NCBI GenBank assembly: GCA_963969495.1 | Contig: OZ018324.1 | Span: forward strand, 50,958,861 to 51,022,860 | Source of the DNA: Ceratothoa steindachneri | Taxonomy: Eukaryota; Arthropoda; Malacostraca; Isopoda; Cymothoidae | Length of the DNA: 64,000 nt | Direction: 5' to 3' | Shown: piece by piece, positions 22,150-34,276 of the stretch | Numbering within the stretch: position 1 is the stretch's first letter | Layout of the letters: every line of letters starts with the position of its first letter | Notes under the pieces: generated by a model | The model's database searches: none | What the model saw: the letters and a program-made list of their open reading frames with translations, nothing else | Told to the model about the DNA's origin: nothing | Program-made: the position numbers and the translations under genes

Positions 22150-22944
22150 ATAGGCAAATTTAGTGCAAAATGATCAAGTTGGTGAGCCGCTGGGAAAAAG
22201 CGATCACACAACGATTAGATTCGAAACAAAAGCAAATTTGACCGTAAATGAAAATTACTATTTAATCTCCCTATTCGGGGACTGCAACTTAGATTTGTTT
22301 CATGACCGTATAATGACATACGATTGGGCTAGCACCTTTTTAGATAGATACATTCAAAATATGTAGTCTGAGATACACCGAGTAGTGCTAACGGAAGATT
22401 GAGAATTAGTCATCGCGTGCATAGAAAATGCAACAAATCTAATAGAGTTCATTGGATTACCGACGAAATTAAAAACTCAATATGGGAGCGAAATCCACGA
22501 TAAGAAAAGAATAAAAAACTGACAAAGTAAAATGAGCGAATTATATTATATATAGAAGACTGATAAAGAGAGCCATTAGAAAAGCGAAGAAAGACTTTGA
22601 TAGAGATCTAGCAGATAATTACATGAATTCTAAAAAAAGAGCCCAAGCAGTTTTATGCTTACGTTACTATTAGAAAGCTAACGAAAGAGAGACTATAGGG
22701 CGGATAAGAATTAAAGAAAGATGCATATCAGATAACCTGGAAGAAATTGCAAGGATAATTTAATTAGTGTCTTTAATGTTGAAGATTTGACGCAGCTGTC
22801 TGCATTAAGTGAAAAAATCGTTTTATGCGAAAATAAGAGTTTAACTAACGCGCGAGTTATCGAATACAAAATTAATGATTGTATAAATAAAATGAAACAA
22901 GCGAAAGCAACCGGGTCAAAGTCTGTATACATGACGCACCTTAA
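22150..22944 (+). pseudogene. CR1-like LINE relic, 5' half (endonuclease end to RT start)
   Basis: VGEPLGKSDHTTIRFE (about 22177-22227) is the terminal endonuclease block of CR1-like LINEs (GNSDHxxIxF). It is followed by a decayed connector with RRAIRKAKKDFDRDLADNY (about 22565-22620) and VEDLTQLSALSEKI (about 22778-22820). KMKQAKATGSKSVY (about 22890-22930) corresponds to the KLKxxKAxGPDxI finger block of the RT. Frameshifts and stops are present. It ends at a TTAA (22941-22944) where piggyBac inserted, and the LINE resumes at 26091. Confidence 0.75.
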
Positions 22945-25900
22945 CCCTGGAGCACTGAACATGGGAATAGTTTGCCCGAGGCTAGTGACGTAATGTGCAT
23001 TTCTCCCCCTCCCTCCCAAGGCAGGATGCTGGGAATCTGTATAGCTTCAGTCTAGCGAACCCTCTCATAGAGTGACCGCACGTCGAGCCACTCCTCTGCT
23101 TGGATTTTCCGATAGACCACTGTTTGGGTATTGTTTACCCTAGTTCAGTGCTAATTATAGTAAAAAAAATTACTGGGCAACCTGTACCCGAGTTCACTGG
23201 TAATAGCATACAAAGAGAAGTTATAGTGATAGTGTAGTGATAAATTTCTCTCTTTTCAGGCTGTAATTCTTACTTTGGGTGACAAATAGTGCGAACTTGT
23301 GCCTGAAATGGCGAAAGAACAAAACCTGAGTGGGCTGGAGATTGGTGAAATTTTCTTCGCTCCAGATAGTGACGACGATAATTATTGCGTTGAAACTGAT
23401 GCACTTTATGACAGTGAGAATGATAAAGAATATGTTCCAGAGCCACATGAAATGACTGAGAGTTCAGAAAATGTATCTAGAGAAGACGTTCCTCGCTGAC
23501 GCAAGCAAACAAAGGCGGGTGATGGGAAGACAAAGAGGCCAAGGCGTCTCCTCCACCTATTAGCCTCCTACCCCCGCCATCAAATCTGATAAGCCTACTG
23601 CCGGCCCATCCTGCAAGTCTGCGGTTATTCGTGTACAGTACCCTGCCGTGTCACCAGGCTCTGATGACCCTGACGACCCTTATTCTGCTGCTGCTGTTCC
23701 TACTACAATCCCTGCTGCTATTACTGCTGTTCCTGCTGCCATCCCTGCTGCTGCTGCTAGCCATGCTGCTGCTGCCCCTTCTGCAACCCCTGCTGCTCGC
23801 CAGCGACAACGTCGACGACGTGCAGACGATGGGTAGTTGCTAGTGACTTTTAACTCTGCAACAATCAGAAGTCGCTCAGGCTACGTATGGCACACAAGGC
23901 CTCAGGTAGCTGCAGCAACCAGGACAGCAGCCCGAAATATTGTGCTGCCACTGCCACTACACCCGAAGAGTGTTTTCGCCTGTTTATGACTGATACCATG
24001 GTGAATCTGATTGTGGAGTTCACCAACAAGAAGATTGATGTTGTTGCCAGGAGATATAGGAGACACACAGCGACTGTACAGCGATAAATAGCAGCAGAGA
24101 TACGTGTTCTGCTAGGTATCCTTATATTCAGTGGTTACAAAAATGGTAACCACATGAATACTGAGGAGTTGTAGTGCCCTGTGGCAGAGGCTCCTTTCTA
24201 CAAGGCAGCGATGTCTGAGGTGCGTTTTTGGTTCCTGCTGTACTGCCTCGGATTTGACGACATAGCCACACGGGAGCAGAGGTGGACCACTGACAAATTC
24301 GCCCCAGTCATGGCTGTGTGAGAAATGTTGATGGCATGCTGTGAGTACAACTACACACCCCACGAAAACCTCACAGTAGATGAGCAATTGCTGGCTTTTA
24401 GGGGTAAGTGACTTTTTAGGATGTATAACCCAAATAAGCTAGCAAAATATGGGATAAAAATTGTTATGGTGAACGGTGTCGAAAGTAAGTACATGTTGCA
24501 AGGTATTCCCTACCTAGGGAAACAGGGCACAGCAGCAAGACATGGACTGCAACTCAGCCATATGTTCAGCAAAGACCTCACACGCCTCTACCGACAAACC
24601 AACATAAACATCACTACCAACAACTGGTTAACTTCTGTATCCCTCATACATGACATGCTCAGTAAAGGGCTGACAGTGGTGGGGACAGTGAGGGCGAACA
24701 AGGAAGAAATCCCTGAGGTAATGGGGCAGAAGGACACCCGCACACCTGGCAGCTCAGCATTCCTGTTCACGAAAGATATGACACTCGTTTCATATATCCC
24801 CAGAACACAGAAAAGCAAGAGGAATGTGCTCCTGCTGTCAAGTATGTACACAGAGGCATCGGTGGATAATGTCAGTGGGAAGCCTGAGATCATTGACTTC
24901 TATAATGCAACAAAAGGAGGGATCGACACGTTTGACCAGATGTGTGCAACTTATAACGGCAGCAGAAAGACAAATAGGTGGCCATTGTATGTGTTCTCTG
25001 GGATGCTGAATGCGAGTGTCATAAATTCGTGGATCATTTAGCAGAGCAACACTACTAGGGTAGGATGCAGCGCCATGCATAGACGGAAGTACATGCACGA
25101 ATTGCCCCTGCAACTCATCAGGCCCTCAGTTGAGGAACAACTCAACATCCAAACACAGCATCGACAGGTGAATCTGGTCGTCAGACAGGTATGATCCCTC
25201 AACCTCCCCTCTGGCACGGCTGCAGGTGCTAGACCATCGGCAGGTGAGATGAGGGAGCCCATGGTAGGGTGCAGCAAGTTTCAGTCGAAGGCAGACAAGA
25301 AGACACGCTTAAGGTGTCATGGTTGCCACCAACCTGTCTGCCCGACCCACTACTTCCCTTACTGCTGTAATTGCGTCTAAGGCTGAGGTAGGTAATAAAC
25401 ATGAATTGTTTTTTTTCGTGTGGGTGTGTGCAAACATGTTGATTTATATAACTCAAACCATTATGTTCATTTTATTAGCCACCACAATCTCATACCAATA
25501 AATAATGTAAAATAATGAAAAGTTTCTATATCAGTGACAGGAGGTTATAAGGGATAGACACCAATGGAGATGCTTGGTGTGATTGGTCATAGTCTGTATT
25601 GTATTTTAGTAGTCATTTCCAGGGGGTTTCAATGGTTTAAATAACAGAAAAACACATTTTATTGAACAATTAGTCATTTTTGGCGCACTAAAAATGGGTG
25701 TTTTTTCCACTTTCTTCCCTACAGTTTGTGCATCGTCACTGTCATGGGGAGTCCCTGGGAGGAGAGCCTGACATCCTTGGAGGCCTGTGCGAACGTTTGG
25801 GCGAATTCTATGGAAGATTTTTTTCGGGGGGGAATTTTTCACTAAAATTATTGAAAGATTTCCACTTTTTGATTGTTTTTTTTTGCTATTTTTATAATAT

Positions 25901-26086
25901 ACCTTTCTTAAAGTAAGTACGGATTTTTATTGTTTAACTAGCATTTACATGCCTTATAGTTAGTGTGTACATGATAGGATTAATTAATTTGTATATTTAC
26001 TATTTTTATTTTATTGTCCAAAATCGGGTATAATATACCCGAGTTCAGTGACTGTGTAACAGGGAAATATGTTCAGTGCTCCAGGG
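22945..26086 (+). mobile_element. piggyBac transposon with intact TTAA flanks
   Basis: The left end CCCTGGAGCACTGAACAT (22945-22962) and its exact reverse complement (26069-26086) are terminal inverted repeats. TTAA stands directly outside both (22941-22944 and 26087-26090), the exact piggyBac target duplication. Subterminal acccgagttca blocks occur near both ends, and a near palindrome (tcgggtata ... tatacccga, 26026-26044) lies by the right end. The interior holds a piggyBac transposase relic. The host LINE reads on across the site. Confidence 0.95.
23308..25377 (+). pseudogene. piggyBac transposase, several breaks
   Basis: The start MAKEQNLSGLEIGE is followed by an acidic region. A low-complexity Ala/Pro/Thr stretch (23648-23836) comes next, then TPEECFRLFMTDTMVNLIV (about 23962-24020), the usual domain opening. 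The first catalytic block LTVDEQLLAFRG (about 24370-24405) keeps its Asp. At the second, NNWLTS (about 24619-24636) replaces DNWFTS, so the Asp is Asn. The third, GGIDTFDQM (about 24918-24945), is kept. The longest open part is 24421-25041. A cysteine-rich C-terminal domain follows near 25316-25375 (CHGCHQPVC, then THYFPYCCNC), the PHD-like end typical of piggyBac. Several stops make it inactive. Confidence 0.93.
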
Positions 26087-26090
26087 TTAA

Positions 26091-27600
26091 GCACGTAAAA
26101 AATGAACTTAGAAAATCTATGAGCATGATCTTTACTGTGAAGGATAGTTCAAGAGAGCTAATATTAAGCCTATCTTTAAAAGGGAGGAAAAATCCGTTCG
26201 CAGCAAATTTTGTAATTTTAGCCTAACATCATTAATTGTTTAAGTCTTGGAATAGATAATTAGAGACAGAATGATAGCCCCTCTCGAAGCTAATAACATA
26301 ATTACAAAACATAATATATTGTCGAACAAATCTCTTAGAATTCTTTCACTAAGTGATTTCCATCTACGATAATTACAGAACAGTAAACATATTTACTTCA
26401 ACTTTCTAAAAGTGTTTGATTGAGTACGGCATGAAAGGCTATTAATTAATATTAAAGCGCAAGAAATATGGGAAACAAAGTATGCTGACCAAAGTTGTGT
26501 GCTCTCACTTATCCTAATTTATCACCTTACGACCTTCAAAACTTTCAATAATTCCCGGACTAACCTTAGGAGGACATTGGGCATTATATCATTAGAAAGA
26601 GAATATAAAAAAAACATAAAGGATTTCAAATTTCATTAGAATCGGCCGAATTATTACAATGTTATTACCAAAACATAAAAAAAGCAAAACGGTGACCGAC
26701 TGACCGACATATTGAGATATAGAGTATCACGCGACTAAAAACCTTTAATGGACAAAATATTGGCCCGCTGATGGCCCCCAGCGCGTATCATAAATGGAAT
26801 AACCTCTGACTGGGCCCCAGTAATCAGTGGGGCTCTTCAGAGGTGGCTTCTTGGCCCATTATTGTTCATAATTTACATATTAACGAGATTGATAACCTTT
26901 TAATTAGTAAAATTTCTAAATTAGCGGACGACACCAATAAAGGTAACAACGCTGCATTTCGATGCTACATTACGAGACTGTACGAGACTTAAACAAAATT
27001 GTCGACTGGGCGGATAAATGACAAATGAATTTTAGCATACGTAAATGCCAAAACTATCAAATCGAATGCTGGTAAGATCGTACGGAATGTATCTTAGAAA
27101 TCTTGAAGCATAATTTTACCCTAATATAAATCATTAGTTCGACCCCATCTGGAGTACCCGGTGCAATTTTGGTCCCGTAACCTTCGCAAAGATGTGGAAC
27201 TAAAAGAAAGAGTGCAACGTAGGCGACTTAACTGATACCCGATCTTAGGAATAAACACGGAGAAAGACTTCACCGCTTAAACCTTTTCCTTGCGAATAGA
27301 AGTTTACGCCGCAGGGTGAGAGAATTTTTGGAAAATTTAAAAGTTCTACCAACATCGACTATCGCTCTACTTCGAGATGGATTATAGCGCAAACACCCAT
27401 CAAAACGGATAAAATTAGTTAAGCGATTTAGTAGTGGCATAGCATAAAAGTTTTAGCTATAAAATCACTTAAACATGGATCAGCCTATTGGACCGAGTAG
27501 AGGAAAGTACGTCGGTTAATGTATTTAAAAATTATCTAGACGAGTATTATTCGCCCGTAAATGTAACTTAGTAAGACCTTTTAGAAAATCAGGAAGGAGT
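26091..27600 (+). pseudogene. CR1-like LINE relic, 3' half (RT)
   Basis: Blocks in order: KRANIKPIFKREEKS (about 26155-26195), FSLTSLIVKVLE-like finger motif (about 26220-26255), FLKVFD (about 26402-26425; usually FSKAFDxVxH), INEIDNLLISKISKLADDT (about 26878-26935) with the catalytic ADD, and LDRVEESTSVNVFKNYLDE near 27488-27545, a typical CR1 C-terminal end. Many stops occur. A dispersed repeat sits inside it at 26470-26742. Together with 22150-22944 it forms one element split by piggyBac. Confidence 0.75.
26470..26742 (+). repeat. Dispersed about 280-bp repeat, copy 1
   Basis: It shares long blocks with 52571-52872 (tgaccaaagt, gtgctctcactta, ttatatcatt, gaaagagaat, ttacaatgttatta). Both end in a GACCGAC-type tail followed by gactaaaa. 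Each copy is inserted in a CR1-like LINE. It has no coding content, and the tandem ACCGAC tail resembles a SINE-like 3' end. Confidence 0.8.
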
Positions 27601-27985
27601 GTATATAAGTAACTCAGCCACTTCCCAAAATAATGACAGGTGATAGTTGTTTGTATATCATGAGCCAAAATGTGTTTTACATATTCGTTTCTGACTTTCC
27701 TGTCAATATTTTTCCAAACACTATAGCAGACATGACACTGTGGAAGAAAAAGAGCTATTCTCTCTACTTTATATGAATGTGTGTCTCAACATGCTTCTTA
27801 GAACTTGTGCGGTAATAAATAGTCTTGTGGATAAATGTGTACGCAGTTAGAAACTTGCATGGTATGCAGTACACTAGTAATTAAGTGTTTACCTTAACAC
27901 TATAGATAGGTTAAATACATGTACTGAAAATATTACATTCCATTGATTGAGTGGACTTAACTTTATTACCTCTCGGATTGGCTTT
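27601..27985. other. No assigned gene; short open stretch on -
   Basis: The minus strand around 27810-27640 reads through LFLPQCHVCYSVWKN and RKVRNEYVKHIL without a stop. I do not recognise it. It may be a fragment of a repeated gene. Confidence 0.25.
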
Positions 27986-27989
27986 GAGT

Positions 27990-28340
27990 GGACCTAAGAA
28001 TCTTGCTGGTCCTAGTCTTGTATTTCTCCCTCTTCTCTTTTTCCACTTTCTCTATTCTTTTTTTCTCTGTCTCTCTGTCTTTATGTATATCTTTGTCTCT
28101 TCTCTCTCTCCAATCTCTCTCTTGTCGCACTCTCTCACTTTCTGTCTCTCTTTCTCTGCCTATATCTATCTCTTTTATATTTCTCTGTCTTTCTCTTTCT
28201 CTCTTTCCCCCTCTCCTTCTACATCCCTCTCTCTTCCCACCACTCCTCCGTCTCTCCCTCTCTTCTATCCCCTTTTCCCTCCCTCTCACCATCAATCTAT
28301 CTCTCTCTATCCTTCTTATTGTCATCCTCACTCTGTAAAC
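27990..28340. repeat. Polypyrimidine (CT-rich) low-complexity tract
   Basis: About 350 bp almost entirely C and T on the plus strand, built from tctc and ctttt words. Open frames on both strands across it (up to 158 codons) result from the composition. Confidence 0.9.
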
Positions 28341-30200
28341 CGCGTTTTTATTCCCCCTTGCTTCACTACACACCGCTTTCCCTGCAAGACAAATCGACAC
28401 AGCGTCCAATATAATTTCGAATTGTAGTCATTTAGATGTTTTTTCGTATTTGTTTCTCTTCCTTAGCTCCGAATTTAATCTGTGGTCATTTATCTCTGTA
28501 CTCATTATGTAGTTTTATTTCCACGAAGTAGGTGATGAACCGAATATCATAAAGAAATATAGTAAGCCTCGGTTGGTTTGAAAAGAATTTTAACCTCCTT
28601 AGACGACTTGAAGATATAAGTGGTATCCTCAACCTCCCGTTAGTTAAGAAAGGTAAAGTGAGAAGGAACGAACAAAAAGTTATTACGTTGGAATCGGAAT
28701 ATCTGAATGAATATCTTCGACACAAGAAATGTGAATACTCACCTTCTGCGCTTGAATTGTACTGGTCGCTCAGGTACTCCCTCCTTTTTAGACGCAGTTA
28801 CCACTAAGACAAAATGGATATCAGACTATTTAGACACACCGAAACCGGACGGAGCCAGCGAAAGGAATTTTAAAGAAAGTGAGAGTTGCCGGCTTCGCTA
28901 CTTACAGCGTTCTGGTTAAAAAATGCGTAACGTCTGGAAAAGACCTATACATTCTCACACCCAGCAGGGGAGGGAGGCCCAAGTTCGAGCGAATAAACGC
29001 CCTGAATTTATGTTTTCAAATGTGTACCTACTTACTTTGGTCGCTGACCCACAGAACCATTCCATATAAAGATGGAGCAGGCAGTAGAACCCAACCGAAG
29101 ATGTACTCAAAACAAAGATATAAAAAATAGGCCCCCAGCTAGGTGAAGAAATTAGAACCACTTGTCAGAGGAGTTATCTGAGAGACAGGCGAGCAGGAAG
29201 AGAGTCGAAAGAAGGGTAAATAGGTAAAAAGAGGGTAATACAGATGAAAGAGAGAAAGAGGGAAAATCCACAGGTTTAAATGTAATTTTAACAATTAATT
29301 CATCTTTATTTATGCTTATCCCGGGTTTACTATTCGTTCTCGCAGCTATCACATTCTTTTTATAGTGAAACCATAAAACCCAGGAGAATTTATTTCACTT
29401 AGAAAGGGTAACTAATTCCCTTGGAAGCTCAACCCCTTGATAGGGTGATCGACCCACTCAAATCACCATAAATATTTGACGCAATTCCGTAAATTACCCA
29501 TCCTTGAAAGCGAGTTGTCTTCTCACACGACAAAAAGTCACGATACCATGTCTAGTTAGACCCAGGTATGAGTGAAAGAAGGCATTAAATCTTTAAAAAA
29601 AAATCACGACGAACCAACTGCCACATGTCTGAGGTCCCACCTGCCCGATTATATACAAAAATCCTGAAAACTAGAAGTCAAAACCTCTTAATATCTAATC
29701 GATGGGTTCTTAAATCGTTATACACCAAACACTCCTCATTAACAACCCCCTCCACTCCCAAAGCAACCCCTCGCCCCAGCGTCTGATCTATAAACCTTTA
29801 ATTATCTCCTGAGTTGAACTCCAATTTCGTCGCATTCCAATTTCCATAAAACGCTTACATTCCCTTAATTTGACCCTACAAAAACGCCACACCTTTTCCT
29901 TTTACGACTGCCCTCTAACCTCTTTGATTTGCCACGCCGACAACATTATCCCCTCATTATGAAAATCGAGGGAAAGTAACGTTAATTACCGATTCTTTTT
30001 TTGGGGTTTTTGCGCTAAAGAAAATGGCACAAATGATAAAAAGCCCTTGTTTTTAAGGGCAATTTTTTCCGTTTTATCGTCCCTTTGCTACGACTTTTGC
30101 CTTTGTCCCTCAAAAACGTGCTATTGGGACAAGGCCAAAAAATGATCCATCTGTTTACAACCTGACATTAAAATAATAGTCCATTGTAACAAGGAACCTA
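28341..30200. other. No recognisable gene
   Basis: Short open stretches occur (28707-28919 + and 28879-29130 +) without motifs. The part 29580-29950 is C-rich on the plus strand, and 30000-30080 has a small hairpin (aagcccttgttttt with aagggc). No repeat family was matched. Confidence 0.3.
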
Positions 30201-30214
30201 GTTAAGCTTAATGC

Positions 30215-30930
30215 ATGTAAACACGCACCCTGCATGTACAGAGATACATATCCCAATATGCAAATATACACATACCCCCGTATGTATATTGATTTCATAA
30301 TTTTGCATGTACATAGTACATACATAACCCCATCTGTACATATATACACACCCAATATGTATATTGATTTCATAACCATGTATAGATCATAGCTCCTTAT
30401 GTACATATATACATACTCCGTATGTATATTGATTTCATAATTTCGCATGTACATTGATACATAATCTCCTATGTACGTAGATACCCTCTTATGTACATAT
30501 ATACATACATAAGCCTTTATTTATATAGGTACATACATAGCTCGTATATACGTATATACATAGCACTATACTGTATATAAATACATGTACATATATCCGT
30601 ATATTCATAGATACATACATATCCCGTAGGTAGATAGATACATAGATATCCTCTTATGCACATATATGCATACATACACCCTTATGTACATAGCTACATA
30701 CATACCCGTATATACATAGATACATAGCCATGTAATTTACATAAATACATGTATATGCCTCTGTATATACATAGATACATACATACCTCATATGTACATA
30801 GATAAATAAGTACTCCGGATGTACTTAGATACATATCCCGGTATATCCATAGATACAAATTTCATAGGCACATAGATCAATAACCAAGTATGTACTTTAA
30901 TACATGACCATCTATGTATGTACATAGATG
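30215..30930. repeat. Degenerate tacata/tatgta minisatellite
   Basis: About 700 bp is built from tacatacata and gtatgtatata words. Within it tatgtatattgatttcata recurs at about 30283, 30356 and 30421, giving a roughly 70-bp higher unit. No coding function is expected. Confidence 0.85.
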
Positions 30931-30969
30931 CAAACGATCTCACGACGCTCGAGCCTATTTTATGTGGTC

Positions 30970-31181
30970 ATTTTCAAGGAGAGTGGCGCACGATATTTTA
31001 GCAGCGATTTTTGGCTAGATTTTGCCATTTTTAGCTTTTTTAAAATTAGTTTCTAAGTCAAGTTAGTTTTAATAAGTTTAATTTAATTTCTTAAGTTGAT
31101 AAAAAGGTTACAAAAGCTACAAATAGTTAAAATCTAACAAAAAAAGGCTAAAATATCATGCGCCGCTCTTCTTGCAAATTT
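30970..31181. mobile_element. 212-bp MITE-like element
   Basis: The left end ttttcaaggagagtggcgca with cgatattttagc matches the reverse complement of the right end (tttgcaagaagagcggcgca with tgatattttagc) with about five mismatches over 34 bp. The interior is AT-rich and non-coding. No certain target duplication was found, so the superfamily is open. Confidence 0.65.
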
Positions 31182-32157
31182 CCTTTTACGCAATGAATCT
31201 ATTTAATCGAGAGAAGAAAACCAACGAGGGCATCTCGCCCGACTAATTTAAGATCAATTCAAGGCGAAAATGCTGAAGTTAGGAGAAGTGTGAGTCCGAG
31301 AAAGAGAACACTATTGTGGGAGGGGACGCTACTCTCCTTAACCTTGAGTCATTTATTAACAGGGTCAGAAGCAGAGATCAGACCGCGACAAAAAGGAGCC
31401 GAATTCTATTTATTTTCTTTAATTCAGAAGAGGAAGGAAACTCAATGTAACCAACGATGGCATTTCCCTTCGAAGAAGAAAAAAGAAAGGGGACACGACG
31501 ATATGATGAGAAGGATAAATAGAGAGGAGGAATAATGAAACGTGTGAAGTATAACAATGGAATAAAAACCCTATCATTCTTTCATCCTGAGGCTGATGGG
31601 GTGCATTAGATACCTTGAGGAAAAGGTTTGTACATAAGATCAAAGGTTCAATGCTACGAACAAGATCACACTTAAGGGGGTGAGGGAATGCTGTTAGAGT
31701 CTATACATAACATCCATCTTCACCTGTAGCTAAGTGTTGTTGGCAGGGCGAGAAAGATAAGAGAAGAAGAGAGGAATGAACAGACAGCGGAGAAAAGATT
31801 ATAATAGTAATAATCATAAGTTCGTACAACATGATTTCTTTCCTCCATCTTATGTCATTTGTTCTAGGAATGAGTCCTGGCCATTTCTATTGCCGAACTT
31901 TTATTTTCTTTACCATATCTTTTGCTCGGGTTTCTCTTCTTATCTAAATACTTTTTGTATGGTTCCCGCGGTTTATTCCTAATATGAATCGTCCTGTGAT
32001 TCACCATAACATAACAACAGAGAAGTGAAAGATGAAAAAAGCAACCTATCAAAGTCATCCTAGTCATATCATCCAAAACTCCATCACCTATCAGCATGGT
32101 ATAATTTGCATCTATTGGAGTGCGTTATCAATCATAAGCCATCATCCCCCAGGATCG

Positions 32158-32159
<2 letters not shown>
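31182..32159. other. No recognisable gene
   Basis: Mixed purine-rich and pyrimidine-rich sequence. The string aaaaccaacgagggcatctc at about 31217 recurs at about 56749, and a weaker form is seen near 31452, which hints at a dispersed repeat fragment. Confidence 0.3.

Positions 32160-32213
<54 letters not shown>
32160..32213. repeat. (TA)n microsatellite next to the Tc1-like end
   Basis: About 54 bp of TA dinucleotides lie about 20 bp left of the Tc1-like transposon start. Confidence 0.95.
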
Positions 32214-32214
<1 letters not shown>

Positions 32215-32235
32215 CTAGCCAAATCAGGTTCTTTA

Positions 32236-32628
32236 CAGGGTTTCGCAAAAGTTCTGTTACACTCGCCTTTTATCTTTCGAGAGGTTTACGCGTGTGTGAT
32301 CGAAAAAGTTCCATCAAACAAACTTAGATTTCTACTTTTTCAGCATGTGCCATTAGAACGTCTTCTCCATTGTGTGTAGTTGTGTCGAAATCGAAGTGAA
32401 AAGAATCGAGATCTCTGCTCCCCTGCGCGCGGAGCACAACAAATACGACATTGCCAAGCGCGGTTCAACCTTAGCGTGGAGGCTCAATAACGGGAAAGAT
32501 CTCAAAGATCGACCTCGTTTAGGTAGACGTCAAGTTGTCAACCGTTTGGTTGTGGGAAAGGCCTTCGAAATTGCTTCGAACTCGTGAAGAAGAACATCAT
32601 CTCGTTGGCCACAGTACCCAGGTCCGTC
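32236..32628 (+). pseudogene. Tc1-like transposon, 5' end and transposase N-terminal part
   Basis: A TA (32234-32235) precedes cagggtttcgcaaaagttct, which looks like a Tc1-like terminal repeat. The reading EIEVKRIEISAPLRA (about 32387-32430), LKDRPRLGRRQVVNRLVV (about 32498-32550) and LVKKNIISLATVPRSV (32581-32628) is the helix-turn-helix and linker region of a Tc1-family transposase that I recall from crustaceans. A frameshift lies near 32560. The reading stops exactly at 32628, where the Polinton terminal repeat begins; the C-terminal part resumes 15.3 kb away at 47900. Confidence 0.82.
32623..32628. other. Left target-site duplication of the Polinton
   Basis: tccgtc here and accgcc at 47900-47905 match at 4 of 6 positions and encode the same two codon positions of the disrupted Tc1 transposase. 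A 6-bp duplication is the Polinton hallmark; the mismatches fit age. Confidence 0.6.
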
Positions 32629-32935
32629 AGTACTATTGTAAGGTAGAGTCCAAATCTACACACACGCGCACACTCATCAGCACATTTAAACACGTACACA
32701 AACATAACCTTCCATCCCGAGTCTACCCCCCCCCCCATTACTGGTTTGACGCCTAAATGTTCCCAGCCTCCATCCAAGTCAGTGATACTTTCTTTTCGAA
32801 AGATTTAGAGTATGCACACACGCACAAACTCATGAGCAGATTCAAACACATACACACACATGACATTGTACCCCAAGTCTACCCTCTCTCTTATTGGTTT
32901 GTCGCCAAAATTTTCCAAAGCTAGGTCAGTGACCC
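32629..32935. repeat. Polinton left terminal inverted repeat (CA-rich units)
   Basis: It consists of two related units of about 150 bp, each with an acacacac stretch, a ccgagtctaccc/ccaagtctaccc block, ggtttgacgcc/ggtttgtcgcc and gtcagtga. A further unit of the same orientation stands alone at about 33250-33375. The reverse complement of 47570-47899 has the same order. Confidence 0.85.
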
Positions 32936-33379
32936 TTTTTACTCGTTTCATTCCACACTTAGTAAATACTTGAAAATAATTAGGAGGGTTTAATAAGGCG
33001 ATGATATGCTTATCGGTATTCAAACATTTTAGTGAATTTTGTCCGAGCAATGGTTACTGCCGTCTCTGCGACAGATTCAACATTAGTAAATTTCGGGAGA
33101 TTAATCAAAGGATTATAATGTCTAGACCATATTTAAGATATCTGGCATCTACAGTTTTTTTTGAGTGAAAATACTTGAAAAATTATTTCGAGTTCTTAAT
33201 GCGGCAAGGAGATAAACATCGCTTTTCAACAATTTTTAGTGACCATACTGATTTTCTGCAAACATACACACACACACATGAGCATACACACCTATGACTT
33301 TTTCTAATGGACCCTTAACCCCTCCCCCATTATTGATTTGTCGCCAATATGCCTCCCCCTCCTCATCTGTAGAGATATA

Positions 33380-34276
33380 AAACCCCATTCGAAAGTCAAA
33401 ACATTCATATTTATCATTAAAATTCATAGATTTGCTGGGAATAAGACCCTTTTTCCTCTTTGTTCAGCTGATCTAACTTAAAGTGTTTAATTAAACAAAT
33501 GAATATGGGGCCATTAACAGAACATGAATGGAGTTTATGTGGCGATATGTGATTTTCTCGAACATTTAACCGTTTGACAGTTGACATCTTCGTTCACAGA
33601 GTAAGTTATTTTATTTTGTAACTTTTTTTTAGTCAAGGTTGTTATAATGATTTATTTTACATTTAAATTCAAATATGCATACATTTTCTACAGATTAATA
33701 AATCGAAAAATAACATATTAATTGATACTAATCAGATTAAATAATGACATATAATATATAGAATTTAGTAGATAGGCTACGCAATTACATATTTTCCAAC
33801 GAACCATAAATATTTATTGAATGTACAATATTAATTTTATATACATTCTTCTTACAACGATTTCTTCGTTTCTTTGATCATTATAAGAATCAAATTATTC
33901 AGGAAAAGCTCGATATGATTTACCGTTGTCATCTGCTGAATAAAATAGACACAAAATAATCCGCAAGAGTCTAAAAAGTAACTCTGAACTCTGAATGGAT
34001 TTATGATAATAATTTTATTCATTTTTACTAAGTTTTTACGAATATAAACATCGTTCTGGAACCCTAAACATAGGCTATCAAAATATTACACAAAATCTTT
34101 GTCAACAAATAAAGATACCCAAATGCGACCCAGGTCGATGGATGCTGTCCAGATTAATGATATAAGCTGCGCCAGTATTAAAGGTAGACGTGGCTGACTG
34201 TCTAGGGGGAAAACAGACATGAAAACTCGTTTTATTTCGATACAATAGTTCTTCTATTTCTATTCCATTCATTTTA
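33380..34276. other. Polinton interior without recognisable gene
   Basis: AT-rich sequence between the terminal repeat units and the capsid stop codon. No open frame of note was found on either strand. Confidence 0.4.

Noticed and set aside
27951..28427. 158-codon frame on + and 147-codon frame on -
   Set aside because: Both come from the CT-rich low-complexity tract, with biased composition and no domain.
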